64,000 bases of DNA from Ectobacillus ponti (GTDB taxonomy: Bacteria; Bacillota; Bacilli; Bacillales; Bacillaceae_G): assembly GCF_024294785.1 (NCBI RefSeq), contig NZ_JANCLT010000011.1:62001-126000 (forward strand), read 5' to 3'. Below the pieces are notes generated by a model. It was not told the origin of the DNA. It saw nothing but the letters and a program-made list of their open reading frames with translations, and searched no databases. This document shows positions 1 through 8,579 of this stretch, piece by piece (the first letter of the stretch is position 1; each line of letters starts with the position of its first letter). The position numbers and the translations under genes are program-made.

Positions 1-15
1 GAGAGTGCTTCAGCG

Positions 16-44
16 TTGCCCGCCGGGCGGGACACGCCTATAAT
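16..44 (+). promoter_or_regulatory. sigma-A-like promoter of the aldo/keto reductase gene
   Basis: TTGCCC (16-21), a 17-base spacer, then a perfect TATAAT (39-44). It sits about 34 bases before the coding start, which fits a short leader for the reductase gene. Confidence 0.6.
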
Positions 45-77
45 AGGAAGGAAGCTGTAAAAAAAGAGGTGGAAATG

Positions 78-1055
78 ATGAAGCAAACACCATTACAAAA
101 GCGGGGCATTGCGGCCGACCGGATCGTCCTTGGCTGCATGGGCCTTGGCGGCACGTGGGACAACAGCCCGGAGACAAACGAGCAGGTGCTCGAAGCGGAG
201 CGTGCTATTGATGCAGCGCTGGAAAGCGGCATCAGGATGTTTGACCATGCAGATATTTACAAAATGGGCAAGGCGGAAATCGTATTTGGCCAAGCCCTGA
301 AGAACCGTCCCTACATACGCGAGCAGCTCGTAATCCAAAGCAAATGCGGCATCCGCTTTGCGGAGGGAGAAATGCCGGGCCGCTATGATTTCTCAAAGGA
401 GCACATCCTGTCCTCCGTGGACGGCATTCTGTCCCGTCTGGGCATGGAATATCTGGACATTTTGCTGCTGCATCGTCCAGACCCGCTCATGGAGCCGGAA
501 GAGGTGGCGGAGGCATTCGCCAAGCTGAAGGAATCTGGAAAAGTCCGGCATTTCGGGGTATCAAACATGAACGCTTCCCAAATCAAGCTGCTGCAGCATT
601 ATTTGCCTGATCCGCTTGTTGTCAATCAGCTGCAAATGAATCTGCATCATATCGGCTGGCTGGAGGAGGGCGTGCTGGTGAATCAGCAGGCGGGTACTTC
701 CTTCAGCTTTCCGGAATCGCTGCTGGCGCACTGCCAGCTGGAGAACATCCAAATTCAGGCGTGGGCGCCGTTGGCTGGGGGATTGTACAGCGGCCGCGAA
801 CTTTCGGGTCAGCCAGAATCCGTGCTGCAAACAAAGAAACTGGTGCATCGCATGGCTGCAGAGAAAGAAACATCGGCGGAAGCCATTGTCCTTGGCTGGC
901 TGATGCGCCATCCTGCCATGATTCAGCCTGTGATCGGCACGACAAAACCGGAGCGCATCCGCAGCAGTGTTGACGCAATCCGCATTGCGGAGCAGATGAC
1001 GCGGGAAGAGTGGTATTCCTTGTACGTAGCTTCGCGCGGAAGAAAAATGCCATAA
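78..1055 (+). CDS. aldo/keto reductase
   Basis: A 325-residue member of the aldo/keto reductase superfamily, NAD(P)H-dependent TIM-barrel oxidoreductases of the cytoplasm. The family pattern is visible: an N-terminal strand ending in GCMGLGG, the FDHADIY segment with the catalytic Asp and Tyr, the LLLHRPDP strand, the HFGVSN strand, and a C-terminal IGTTKPERI cofactor-binding segment. It resembles the YdhF-type branch, whose substrates are poorly defined. The start at 78 was chosen because GAGGTGG (66-72) lies 5 bases upstream; an ATG at 75 is too close. It has its own promoter and a bidirectional terminator, so it is probably a single-gene unit. Confidence 0.85.
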   Translation: MKQTPLQKRGIAADRIVLGCMGLGGTWDNSPETNEQVLEAERAIDAALESGIRMFDHADIYKMGKAEIVFGQALKNRPYIREQLVIQSKCGIRFAEGEMPGRYDFSKEHILSSVDGILSRLGMEYLDILLLHRPDPLMEPEEVAEAFAKLKESGKVRHFGVSNMNASQIKLLQHYLPDPLVVNQLQMNLHHIGWLEEGVLVNQQAGTSFSFPESLLAHCQLENIQIQAWAPLAGGLYSGRELSGQPESVLQTKKLVHRMAAEKETSAEAIVLGWLMRHPAMIQPVIGTTKPERIRSSVDAIRIAEQMTREEWYSLYVASRGRKMP

Positions 1056-1088
1056 TAAAAAAGAGTCGCGAGACTCTTTTTTATTATG
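1052..1088. terminator. bidirectional rho-independent terminator
   Basis: AAAAAAGAGTC / GACTCTTTTTT inverted repeat flanked by A-rich and T-rich runs. It serves both the aldo/keto reductase (+) and the converging phosphodiester glycosidase gene (-). Confidence 0.8.
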
Positions 1089-1098
1089 GCCGAAAGGT

Positions 1099-2175
1099 TC
1101 AGGAACCGATTATATTAGAAATTTCTCTTGAAGAGGCAGGCTGTCCGTCAATGGTTATCTCAACCTTTTGACCGGAGCGCGCTGTGACAACCCAACAGTT
1201 CGGCAGGTGGCGCGCTTGATGCGACAGCGTGGAAGGGATGTTCAACAGCTGGTCCATCGCATAGATGCTTGCCGAGGACCCGCCGTCCATCGCCATGGCA
1301 TTGTACGCGCCCATATCATATAGAATATCCTGGCAATCCTTTAAGGAAGCACCGATGCTGTGCTTCTGCCGTCCGTCAATGACCAGGAATATCATGGTGC
1401 CATCCTTCTTTTGCGCCATGATGGTCCGCGGGCCATAGCCCCAGCCGCCATTTCCCTTGGTGATCATTTTTTCGCCTTTGACAATGAGCTGCGGAATGAA
1501 GCCGGCAGCCGAAACGACGCCCTGCTGCAGCAGCTGATTTGGCGAGTAGTTGCCGGTGATCATATCACCGTCCGCTGTCAGGCCGGAAATGAGAGAAGGC
1601 GTGTCCCGTCCTTCCTCGGCATTCATCACTTGTCCGTTTGCAATGACGGTTCCAATCGGGGTCTTTCCGCTTCCGTGTCCGGTTTCATCGTCAAAGCCGC
1701 TTGCGTTTACCGCCGCAAGAGCATGGTTCCGCTTGGCCATGACATCAATCTGTTCGCCGCTTTCCGCTCCTTGGGCGCCCTGCTGCATCACAAGCTTGAC
1801 GTTCAGCGGGTTGCTTACGGTCATAAGCTTTCCTTCGAAATAGTGGTCGCTGTACGTTCTGCTGATCGTAGTAATGGTGATGGCCAACGGTTCCCGTCTT
1901 TTCAGCTCCCGTTGCGAGAGAGTCAGATTCACCGCTTTGCCGCTATCCACCCATTTGGGGTTTGTGATATTCTCCAGAATATCCTTCAGTTCCTTTTCTG
2001 ATAAAAGTGTATATTTCGCCCATTGCCGATGCTGTGATGTTAAAATGCTTTCTGCTGCAATGACACGCAGTTGGTGGCCGTACGATGTGCCGAATAAAAT
2101 GGCAGATGCAAGTGCACTGCCAAGGAGAAAAAGGATGACAAATATTTTCGTTATGCGTTTGACCCATCTTCTCAT
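1099..2175 (-). CDS. membrane-anchored phosphodiester glycosidase (NAGPA-domain) family protein
   Basis: A 358-residue protein with one N-terminal membrane segment (about residues 8-30: KIFVILFLLGSALASAILF), then an extracytoplasmic region. The C-terminal two thirds carries the NAGPA/phosphodiester glycosidase fold signatures: AAVNASGFD, SLISG, GYGPRTIMAQ, FLVIDGRQ and the AMAMDGGSSA motif near the end. Family members uncover or cleave sugar phosphodiesters and in bacilli are often annotated as exopolysaccharide-biosynthesis-related. The start at 2175 has an AAGGGA ribosome site; a longer in-frame start at 2307 lacks one. It converges on the aldo/keto reductase gene. The exact substrate is unknown. 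Confidence 0.75.
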   Translation of the reverse strand: MRRWVKRITKIFVILFLLGSALASAILFGTSYGHQLRVIAAESILTSQHRQWAKYTLLSEKELKDILENITNPKWVDSGKAVNLTLSQRELKRREPLAITITTISRTYSDHYFEGKLMTVSNPLNVKLVMQQGAQGAESGEQIDVMAKRNHALAAVNASGFDDETGHGSGKTPIGTVIANGQVMNAEEGRDTPSLISGLTADGDMITGNYSPNQLLQQGVVSAAGFIPQLIVKGEKMITKGNGGWGYGPRTIMAQKKDGTMIFLVIDGRQKHSIGASLKDCQDILYDMGAYNAMAMDGGSSASIYAMDQLLNIPSTLSHQARHLPNCWVVTARSGQKVEITIDGQPASSREISNIIGS

Positions 2176-2540
2176 TCTGTATGTTCCCTTCTCATGGAAT
2201 ACAATCCCTTTTAATATTTTACTATATAGATATAAAATAAAAATATGCTGTGGCATACGAAGCTGGTGAAGGTTATTGGATTTAATGGAAAAATAAGGAA
2301 TAGCCACCTGGATCGAGAGACGTCATTCATAAGGAAGCGGCGCGTGAAAACTCGAAATTATGTAACATATTATCATATCCATTTCATATTGTCCTGAAAA
2401 AATCTGAAAAAAGACAATAAATTGAGGATGAAAAAGACATGAACAGCAGATTGCCAGAGGAGAATGGTTTGTGAAAACAGATGGGCTTCGATATAATGAC
2501 AGAGCAAGACATACATATGTAGCAGGAAAGAGGGGGAAGT
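2176..2540. other. intergenic region between divergent genes
   Basis: 365 bases between the divergently transcribed glycosidase and M24 peptidase genes. It is AT-rich and holds the peptidase promoter at 2469-2497. I see no small gene, RNA or repeat in it. Confidence 0.5.
2469..2497 (+). promoter_or_regulatory. sigma-A-like promoter of the M24 peptidase gene
   Basis: TTGTGA (2469-2474), 17-base spacer, TATAAT (2492-2497), 44 bases before the coding start. Confidence 0.6.
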
Positions 2541-3785
2541 ATGGAGAAAAAATTTTTTAGTGGAAACCGGGAAGCTTTATATGAAAAACTGGAGAAAAAC
2601 TCGCTGCTGCTGCTGTTTGCAGGCCAAGCACCGCAGAAGTCTGCGGATGAAGCCTATCGATTTGTGCCGAACCGGAATTTTTACTATTTGACCGGCATTG
2701 ACGAGCCGAATGTGGTGTTCTTGGCCCATCATACGGGGCAACGGGTGGAAGAGTATTTGTTTATTGGAGAATCTGACCCGGTCATGGAAAAATGGGTTGG
2801 TAAAACGATTGCAAAAGAGGAAGCAATTGACGTGTCCGGCATCAATCAAATCCAGTATGTGGACGGCTTCGATTCCTTTCTGTCCCGGCTGCTGCTGAGT
2901 GCGCCCGTTTCTCATCTGTACTTGGATTTGGAAAGACGGGAATGGGATACAACGGCTACGAAAGCACAGCAGTTTGCCGCAAGAATGCAGACGAACTATC
3001 CGTTCCTGCAGGTTCAAAATGCTTACCCGATCATTTGCGAATTGCGCGTTTATAAAAAACCTGAGGAAATTGCGGAAATCCAAAAGGCCATTGCCATCAC
3101 ACAGCAAGGCATTTTGCATCTGATGAGCCATGCCAAAGCCGGGATGAGGGAGTATGAACTGGAGGCATATTTCGACTTTACGCTGAAGTCGAATGGAGTA
3201 CGGGATTATGCATTCAATACGATTGTCGCGAGCGGCAAAAATGGCACGATTCTACATTACGACAAAAACAACGCGGTGGCCGAGGACGGCAGCCTGGTCC
3301 TGCTGGACTTGGGTGCGCAGGTCGGCTACTACAGCGCTGATATCAGCTACACCTTCCCTGTGAACGGAACTTTCACGGAAGCACAAGAAACATATTACAA
3401 TATCGTACTGAAGGCGCTGCGCGAAACAACAGCCCTGGTTCAGCCGGGTTTGCCGTTTGCCACGCTGAACGAGCATGCGAAGAAGGTGCTGGCTGAGGAA
3501 TGCCTGAAAACGGGGCTGATTCAAGAAGAGAGTGAAATCAGCAAGTATTACTATCATGGCGTCAGCCATTTCCTTGGTCTGGATACACATGACGTCGGCA
3601 ATTACAAGGATCTGATTTTACAGCCGGGCATGGTCATTACAATCGAACCGGGCTTGTACATTGAAGAAGAAACGATCGGGATCCGGATCGAGGATGATGT
3701 GCTCGTAACAGAGGATGGGCACGAGGTTTTATCAAAAGATATGATCCGTTCCGTAGAGGACATCGAAGCTTTCATGAAGCGGTAA
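2541..3785 (+). CDS. M24-family Xaa-Pro aminopeptidase
   Basis: A 414-residue metallopeptidase related to aminopeptidase P/PepQ, which removes N-terminal residues next to proline or cleaves X-Pro dipeptides in the cytoplasm. An N-terminal creatinase-like domain (about 1-170, with the YLTGIDEPN segment) precedes a pita-bread catalytic domain with the metal ligands in recognisable places: LLDLGAQVGYYSADIS (two Asp), the HGVSHFLGLDTHD region (His), ITIEPGLYI (Glu) and IRIEDDVLV (Glu). The ribosome site AAAGAGGGGG is 7-8 bases before the ATG. It is flanked by its own promoter and a terminator. Confidence 0.88.
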   Translation: MEKKFFSGNREALYEKLEKNSLLLLFAGQAPQKSADEAYRFVPNRNFYYLTGIDEPNVVFLAHHTGQRVEEYLFIGESDPVMEKWVGKTIAKEEAIDVSGINQIQYVDGFDSFLSRLLLSAPVSHLYLDLERREWDTTATKAQQFAARMQTNYPFLQVQNAYPIICELRVYKKPEEIAEIQKAIAITQQGILHLMSHAKAGMREYELEAYFDFTLKSNGVRDYAFNTIVASGKNGTILHYDKNNAVAEDGSLVLLDLGAQVGYYSADISYTFPVNGTFTEAQETYYNIVLKALRETTALVQPGLPFATLNEHAKKVLAEECLKTGLIQEESEISKYYYHGVSHFLGLDTHDVGNYKDLILQPGMVITIEPGLYIEEETIGIRIEDDVLVTEDGHEVLSKDMIRSVEDIEAFMKR

Positions 3786-3794
3786 ATGCAAGAA

Positions 3795-3832
3795 TAGACC
3801 TCCTTAGTGCGCTAGTGAGGTCTGTTCTTGTT
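3795..3832. terminator. rho-independent terminator between convergent genes
   Basis: AGACCTC / GAGGTCT inverted repeat followed by a T-rich stretch, between the converging M24 peptidase and HD-GYP genes. Confidence 0.6.
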
Positions 3833-5315
3833 CAGCTGTTTCCATCGTCATAAGACGAATCCATATATCCACGTACGCAGGGTCCCATTGCGTTCCTTTT
3901 CCTTCGTACAGAATAGATAATGCCCGCTGTACCGGCATACCCTTTCGGTACGGACGATCTGATGTCATCGCATCATAGGCGTCCGCAACCGCCATAATCC
4001 GCCCGAACAGAGGAATTTCCAAGCCCTGCAGTCCGTCCGGATACCCTTTTCCATCAAACCGCTCATGATGATGGCGTACACCTGGCAGCACGGGCTGCAG
4101 GCCTTCCGGGAGGTCCACCATTTCGAGGATGCGTGTGCCGATGGATGGATGCTGCTTAATTTGGGCAAATTCCTCGTCTGTCAATTTCCCTTCCTTCAGC
4201 AACACATCATCCCGGACACCGATTTTCCCTATATCATGCAGCAGGGCCGACTTTCTGAGCAAGTCAACCTGCTCCGGGGGCAGGCCCGCTTCCTCGGCAA
4301 TCCGGACACTATAGTCAGCCACCCTTATGGAGTGCCCGGCCGTGTAAGGGTCGCGGGCATCCAACGTGGCCGCGAAGACGGTAAAAAAGCTTTCGATGAG
4401 CCTTTCATTTTCTTCATCACGCGCTTGAATCCCTGTCATCATATGATTAAAGCCGGTCACAAGATGTGCGAACTCGTCCGAGTATACGTTCCCAAGCGGG
4501 ATGAACAGACCGTTTTGCACCTGTACCATACTCGTCTCCAATGCCTCAATGGGACGGCTGATATGCTGATACAGCAATCGGCTGCCAAAGGAGGCCAACA
4601 GGACAACCATCAGCAAAATCAGCAGTGACCATTCCCAATAGTTTGTACCGGAAGGCCCTTGGTTGAGATGAATTTCAAAAGCAAGGCTGAACAATAAGAT
4701 TGGGAATACGGCAATAAAGGTGGAGCTGAGCAGCAGCTTCTTCTTCATGCTGACAAGATGGCGCTGATTGGGCTCAAGCCGTACGTTGTACAGCTGCTCC
4801 GCCCGCTCCAATACACTTTGAATTAAGGGCTCGACGGAAGCATACGTCAGGAAGAATTCGATGAGCCCATGGACAGCAGCCACCAGCACCGCCCCGGCTG
4901 CGGCCAAGGCAATGTAGTAATAGGGAATGTGCAACAGCTCTTGTTCAATAGCCAGCGCGGCCAACGAGGCCGCCGGAACGGATAACCCCAATAAATGCGG
5001 CCCCAGGATCCGCCTTATTGTGGCAAGAGGGAAGCGCAGCGCGGCTGTGTAAGCATCCTGCAGCACAGAAAGCGCCGGTTTCTCCATGAGAAAGGCAGCC
5101 TGAATCGGCCGGATGTGCTCCCGGTATACAAACCACTCGCTTGTGAACATGCAGATGCAGGATAGGAGCATAATCAGCAGCAGGATGTATACCTCCCGTC
5201 CCGACACATACAGCGTATGAAACACCAGAACCCCGCCGACGCCGAACACCGCGATGAGCGAGCCGGCTATATAGTTCTTCAGGATTTGTTTTTGAAAGTC
5301 TGACCAGATTCTCAA
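3804..5315 (-). CDS. multi-pass membrane HD-GYP domain protein
   Basis: A 503-residue integral membrane signalling protein. About six hydrophobic segments fill the first 260 residues, followed by a HAMP-like linker (HISRPIEALETSM) and a C-terminal HD-GYP domain. The latter shows LLHDIGKIGV, the IKQHP segment, and the diagnostic HHERFDGKGYPDGL. HD-GYP proteins are usually cyclic-di-GMP or cyclic dinucleotide phosphodiesterases; the key metal-binding His and Asp residues are present, so it is probably active. The sensory input would come through the membrane region. The start is a TTG at 5315 with GGGAGAGG just upstream; the reading frame extends further up without a ribosome site. Confidence 0.85.
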   Translation of the reverse strand: MRIWSDFQKQILKNYIAGSLIAVFGVGGVLVFHTLYVSGREVYILLLIMLLSCICMFTSEWFVYREHIRPIQAAFLMEKPALSVLQDAYTAALRFPLATIRRILGPHLLGLSVPAASLAALAIEQELLHIPYYYIALAAAGAVLVAAVHGLIEFFLTYASVEPLIQSVLERAEQLYNVRLEPNQRHLVSMKKKLLLSSTFIAVFPILLFSLAFEIHLNQGPSGTNYWEWSLLILLMVVLLASFGSRLLYQHISRPIEALETSMVQVQNGLFIPLGNVYSDEFAHLVTGFNHMMTGIQARDEENERLIESFFTVFAATLDARDPYTAGHSIRVADYSVRIAEEAGLPPEQVDLLRKSALLHDIGKIGVRDDVLLKEGKLTDEEFAQIKQHPSIGTRILEMVDLPEGLQPVLPGVRHHHERFDGKGYPDGLQGLEIPLFGRIMAVADAYDAMTSDRPYRKGMPVQRALSILYEGKGTQWDPAYVDIWIRLMTMETAEQEQTSLAH

Positions 5316-5378
5316 GCTATCCTCTCCCTGACATGTGCGCCTTGTGCCGCGGGCTGCCCAAACCACCCTGTCGCAGGG

Positions 5379-5999
5379 TCATAGAGCTGATTTGATCCAT
5401 GCCGGCTCCGGCTGTTGTAGAATAAATTCCTTAATCCCTTCGATTTGCGTCTCTGTCAGCGCTTGGCTGTTATCGTAAATCAAAATGGAAGAGGCCGGAA
5501 TGTCCCAGTTAATTTCCGGAACCTGCTGCAGGTTTTGGACGTATTGTTCCCAGTTATTCAGCTTCCATTCGTCTCTTGTTGTCTGTCTGGCCATCACGCG
5601 CTTGCGCTGCAGCTCCAGATCCTGCAGTGTGACGACAATAACTTTCACGTCAACCTCCTGCCTTGTCTTGCCGGCTTCGCGAAGCACCTCCTCAATCCAG
5701 TCTGCATCCTTCAGCTCCGCAGTGAACGGGGACACCATGAACACATGCTGGCCCAAGCGCAAATTTTGAATGCAGATATCTCGGGCTGTATCATACTCCA
5801 AATCCCGCAGGTGCTTTTTATAAAAGTCGGAATCGCGGTCATTTTTATCTAGATTGTTCAACTCCAACATACGCTCCACAAATCGTCCGCCGACAACGTC
5901 GCGGTCAATGTACGCATTTGGAATTTCCTTCGACAGTGCTTCCGCAATTGTAGATTTTCCGGTACCCGCAATTCCCACAAAAAATACTAGCTTTTGCAT
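5379..5999 (-). CDS. P-loop kinase-like ATPase
   Basis: A 206-residue cytoplasmic protein opening with a Walker A motif GIAGTGKST at residues 9-17, as in zeta-toxin/gluconate kinase/AAA-type small nucleoside or sugar kinases. DRDVVGGRF may be the acceptor-site Asp, and RKRVMARQTTRDEWK looks like a lid region. Substrate not recognised. The ATG has GAGGTGAG about 6 bases upstream. It lies divergent to the eut operon across a 240-base gap, so the two may share regulatory DNA, but nothing links it functionally to ethanolamine use. Confidence 0.7.
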   Translation of the reverse strand: MQKLVFFVGIAGTGKSTIAEALSKEIPNAYIDRDVVGGRFVERMLELNNLDKNDRDSDFYKKHLRDLEYDTARDICIQNLRLGQHVFMVSPFTAELKDADWIEEVLREAGKTRQEVDVKVIVVTLQDLELQRKRVMARQTTRDEWKLNNWEQYVQNLQQVPEINWDIPASSILIYDNSQALTETQIEGIKEFILQQPEPAWIKSAL

Positions 6000-6063
6000 G
6001 ATGTACTCACCTCAAATGTTATTATACTATATGAATTCGAATATAAAAATAAAATACTTTAAA

Positions 6064-6134
6064 CAAGTAAGTATGTGAGTAAGTATACATAAGAAGAGGA
6101 GGGATTAGCAAGAAGGAAAGTGGAGAGGCGCCTC
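6064..6134 (+). promoter_or_regulatory. candidate control elements in the eut leader
   Basis: Between the P-loop kinase and eutS there is a tandem repeat of AGTAAGTAT (6066-6074 and 6078-6086, period 12) and a perfect 10-base palindrome GAGGCGCCTC (6125-6134). Either could bind a regulator. I see no ANTAR-responsive twin hairpin and no convincing cobalamin riboswitch. Low-confidence description only. Confidence 0.3.
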
Positions 6135-6239
6135 ACCTGCTTGTATGTGTTGTTTTTACAGCCGGGTACGGACAACTCGTACTAGTCCCATCTCTGCATC
6201 ATATAGTAGGTAATAGAGAGCCGGATAAGGAGAGGGAGC

Positions 6240-6581
6240 ATGACGGAAGAAAAAAAGCGCTTTATTCAAGAGTTTGTGCCTGGGAAACAGGTGACCTTGA
6301 GCCATATCATTGCCAATCCGGATGTCGATATGTTTGATAAGCTTGGGCTGCAGCAGACCGGCGCCATCGGCATTCTGACACTGACCCCGAGCGAAACGGT
6401 CATTATTGCCGGTGATTTGGCCACGAAGGCTGCACACGTCTCCATTGGGTTTCTCGACCGCTTTACCGGGAGCCTTGTGCTTGTCGGCAGTGTATCAGAG
6501 GTGGAGATGGCACTCGGTCATATTAATGAATTTCTGGCAGGACAGCTTGGCTATACCAGTGCGAGAATTACGAAATCGTAG
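6240..6581 (+). CDS. eutS: EutS, bacterial microcompartment shell protein
   Basis: A 113-residue circularly permuted BMC-domain protein, the usual length for EutS. It builds bent hexamers in the shell of the ethanolamine-utilisation compartment. Visible family features are the N-terminal [18 protein letters not shown] segment, which forms the central barrel, and [29 protein letters not shown]. First gene of the operon, with AAGGAGAGGGAGC just before the ATG; it is followed 11 bases later by eutP. Confidence 0.93.
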   Translation: MTEEKKRFIQEFVPGKQVTLSHIIANPDVDMFDKLGLQQTGAIGILTLTPSETVIIAGDLATKAAHVSIGFLDRFTGSLVLVGSVSEVEMALGHINEFLAGQLGYTSARITKS

Positions 6582-6592
6582 GAGCTGATGAT

Positions 6593-7090
6593 ATGCGCAA
6601 GCCCCGCGCAATGCTGATCGGCGCCATTGGCGCCGGGAAATCCAGCCTGACCAAGGCGTTGCTTGGCAAGGATGAAATGCCTGTGAAGACACAGACGCTC
6701 ATGTACGAGAACTGGATTGTGGATACGCCGGGTGAATACACTGAGAACCCGCTGTATTATCGGAGCATTATGGCCACAGCCCTGGAAGTCACGCATGTTC
6801 TGTTCCTGCAAGATGCCACGCGTGCCGGCAGCAGCTTTCCGCCAGGCTTTGCTTCCGGCATTCCGAAGCTGCCGATTGGCGTTGTGACAAAAGCAGACGC
6901 TGCAGAGGCAAATACAGAACAAGCTGTAGCACTGCTGCAACGGGCCATGACGCGGGGGTCGATTGTCATTTCTTCCGCCCGGACTGGACAGGGCTTGCAG
7001 GAAATCCGCGATTTGGTGGCATGCGCTTCCATGGCTGCCATGCAGCAATATTGCAGCAGCAAGGGCTTGATTTTCCTGAATTCCTTCTAA
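6593..7090 (+). CDS. eutP: EutP/PduV-like small GTPase of the ethanolamine operon
   Basis: A 165-residue P-loop protein with Walker A GAIGAGKSSL near the N terminus, DTPGEYTENP as the G3 region, and TKAD as the specificity motif. EutP/PduV proteins are Ras-like GTPases found in most eut and pdu operons; some have been reported as acetate kinases, but the role is not settled. The gene follows eutS closely. In many Firmicutes the next genes are the two-component regulators eutV and eutW; here only a 73-base gap precedes eutA. Confidence 0.9.
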   Translation: MRKPRAMLIGAIGAGKSSLTKALLGKDEMPVKTQTLMYENWIVDTPGEYTENPLYYRSIMATALEVTHVLFLQDATRAGSSFPPGFASGIPKLPIGVVTKADAAEANTEQAVALLQRAMTRGSIVISSARTGQGLQEIRDLVACASMAAMQQYCSSKGLIFLNSF

Positions 7091-7103
7091 AATATTCAGA
7101 ATT

Positions 7104-7163
7104 TATAATAAAACTGTACAGGCCCTCATACATTGAAGCAAACCCGTATGGAGGAATGCTGTG
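7104..7163 (+). other. eutP-eutA gap, the place where eutVW usually lie
   Basis: This AT-rich gap of about 70 bases contains a TATAAT-like hexamer (7104-7109) with only a weak upstream -35, and the eutA ribosome site GGAGG. No remnant of the sensor kinase or ANTAR response regulator genes usually found here can be read. Confidence 0.4.
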
Positions 7164-8567
7164 ATGCCACCGACCAAGGAAACCATACTCAGCGCCGGCA
7201 TTGATATTGGCACCAGTACAACAAAGCTGGTTATCAGCCGGTTCACGCTGTCCAATACCGCTGCTTCAAGCCATGTGCCGCGGATTGAGATTACTGAAAA
7301 GCAAATGATCCACGCCAGCCCCCTGTACCGGACACCGCTTCGTTCCCGTGAACGCATTGATATGCCGGAAGTCCTGCAGATTATCAGAAATGAATATGAG
7401 AAGGCCGGCATTTCGCCGGCGCACATTCAAACCGGTGCCGTCATTATTACAGGGGAGACGGCGACCAAACAAAATGCCAGGGAGCTTGTGCATATGCTCT
7501 CCGCCGAAGCCGGGGAGTTCCTGGTGGCCACTGCCGGTCCGGATTTGGAGGGGATTCTGGCAGCGAAGGGGTCCGGTGCGTATGCCTACGCAAAACACAC
7601 CGGAAAAACGGTCGCAAACATTGATATCGGCGGCGGCACGGCAAACATCGCTGTATACCGGGGTGCGGAGCTGCTTGGGACCTGCACGCTGCATATTGGC
7701 GGCCGCCTTGTGGAATACACAGAAGACCGCATTTCATATATCGCTCCTCCTGTGCAGGCATTGCTGGCGCAGGAGCCGGTGCCGGAAGCGGATATGGCAT
7801 CCGCTGCCCTGCAGCGGATGGTGCAAATTCTGGTGCGTGTTCTGGAGGCCCGTGTAAGGCCTGGAGATGAAGTGCTGCTTCTGGGACATCCGCCGGGCTG
7901 GGGAGATTGTATTGAAGAGATTATGTTTTCCGGCGGAGTCGGTGCCTGCCTCTATCACCCTGAACAGCAGGCGCCCTATCAGGACATCGGCTTAGCTTTG
8001 GCACAGGCACTGCGGGAGAGCGCGGAGCTGCAGCGCTGGACGTGGGTCCAGCCCCTTGAAACCGCCAGAGCGACCGTTATGGGCGCCGGCATGCAGGCAA
8101 CAGAAATCAGCGGCGCTACAATTCAAGTGCAGGCTGGCTGTTTGCCGCTGCGGAATGTTCCAGTGTATCAGCTGAATTGGAACGGCAGCTTGGCCGATGG
8201 GGAAAACCGGCTGAAGCAGGCTGCAGGGCACGCCCTCGCTTTATATGATCCGGAAGGGGCGGGACAGCCATTTGCCCTCTGTATGCAAGGCTTGCCGCGG
8301 CTCCGGTTTTCGGAGGTGCAGCAGCTTGCCGGCTGGATTGTACAGAGCTGCTGTCTTTCCTTTCGGCAGTCTGTTCCTGTTGTGATTGTACTCAGCAGCG
8401 ACCTGGCGAAGGTCATGGGGCAGACCTTGCAGCTGAAGCGCCCGGACTGGAGGTTTGTTTGTATTGACCAAATTCAGGTGGAACACGGCGATTATATCGA
8501 TATCGGACACGAGCTGCAATCCGGGGTGGTTCCTGTCATCGTGAAAACACTTGCTTTTCACACATAG
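7164..8567 (+). CDS. eutA: EutA, ethanolamine ammonia-lyase reactivating factor
   Basis: A 467-residue protein of the actin/Hsp70-like ATPase fold. It exchanges damaged cobalamin from the ammonia-lyase EutBC in an ATP-dependent way. The phosphate-binding segments are clear: AGIDIGTSTTKLVIS at the N terminus and NIDIGGGTANIAVY near residue 150, followed by GGRLVEYT. The ATG at 7164 is preceded by GGAGG; a GTG three bases earlier is also possible. The product lies directly upstream of its client genes eutB and eutC. Confidence 0.93.
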   Translation: MPPTKETILSAGIDIGTSTTKLVISRFTLSNTAASSHVPRIEITEKQMIHASPLYRTPLRSRERIDMPEVLQIIRNEYEKAGISPAHIQTGAVIITGETATKQNARELVHMLSAEAGEFLVATAGPDLEGILAAKGSGAYAYAKHTGKTVANIDIGGGTANIAVYRGAELLGTCTLHIGGRLVEYTEDRISYIAPPVQALLAQEPVPEADMASAALQRMVQILVRVLEARVRPGDEVLLLGHPPGWGDCIEEIMFSGGVGACLYHPEQQAPYQDIGLALAQALRESAELQRWTWVQPLETARATVMGAGMQATEISGATIQVQAGCLPLRNVPVYQLNWNGSLADGENRLKQAAGHALALYDPEGAGQPFALCMQGLPRLRFSEVQQLAGWIVQSCCLSFRQSVPVVIVLSSDLAKVMGQTLQLKRPDWRFVCIDQIQVEHGDYIDIGHELQSGVVPVIVKTLAFHT

Positions 8568-8579
8568 GAGGTGCGGCAC

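Noticed and set aside
6000-6239. Cobalamin riboswitch upstream of the eut operon
   Set aside because: Expected because EutBC needs adenosylcobalamin, but the conserved B12-box pattern cannot be read there.
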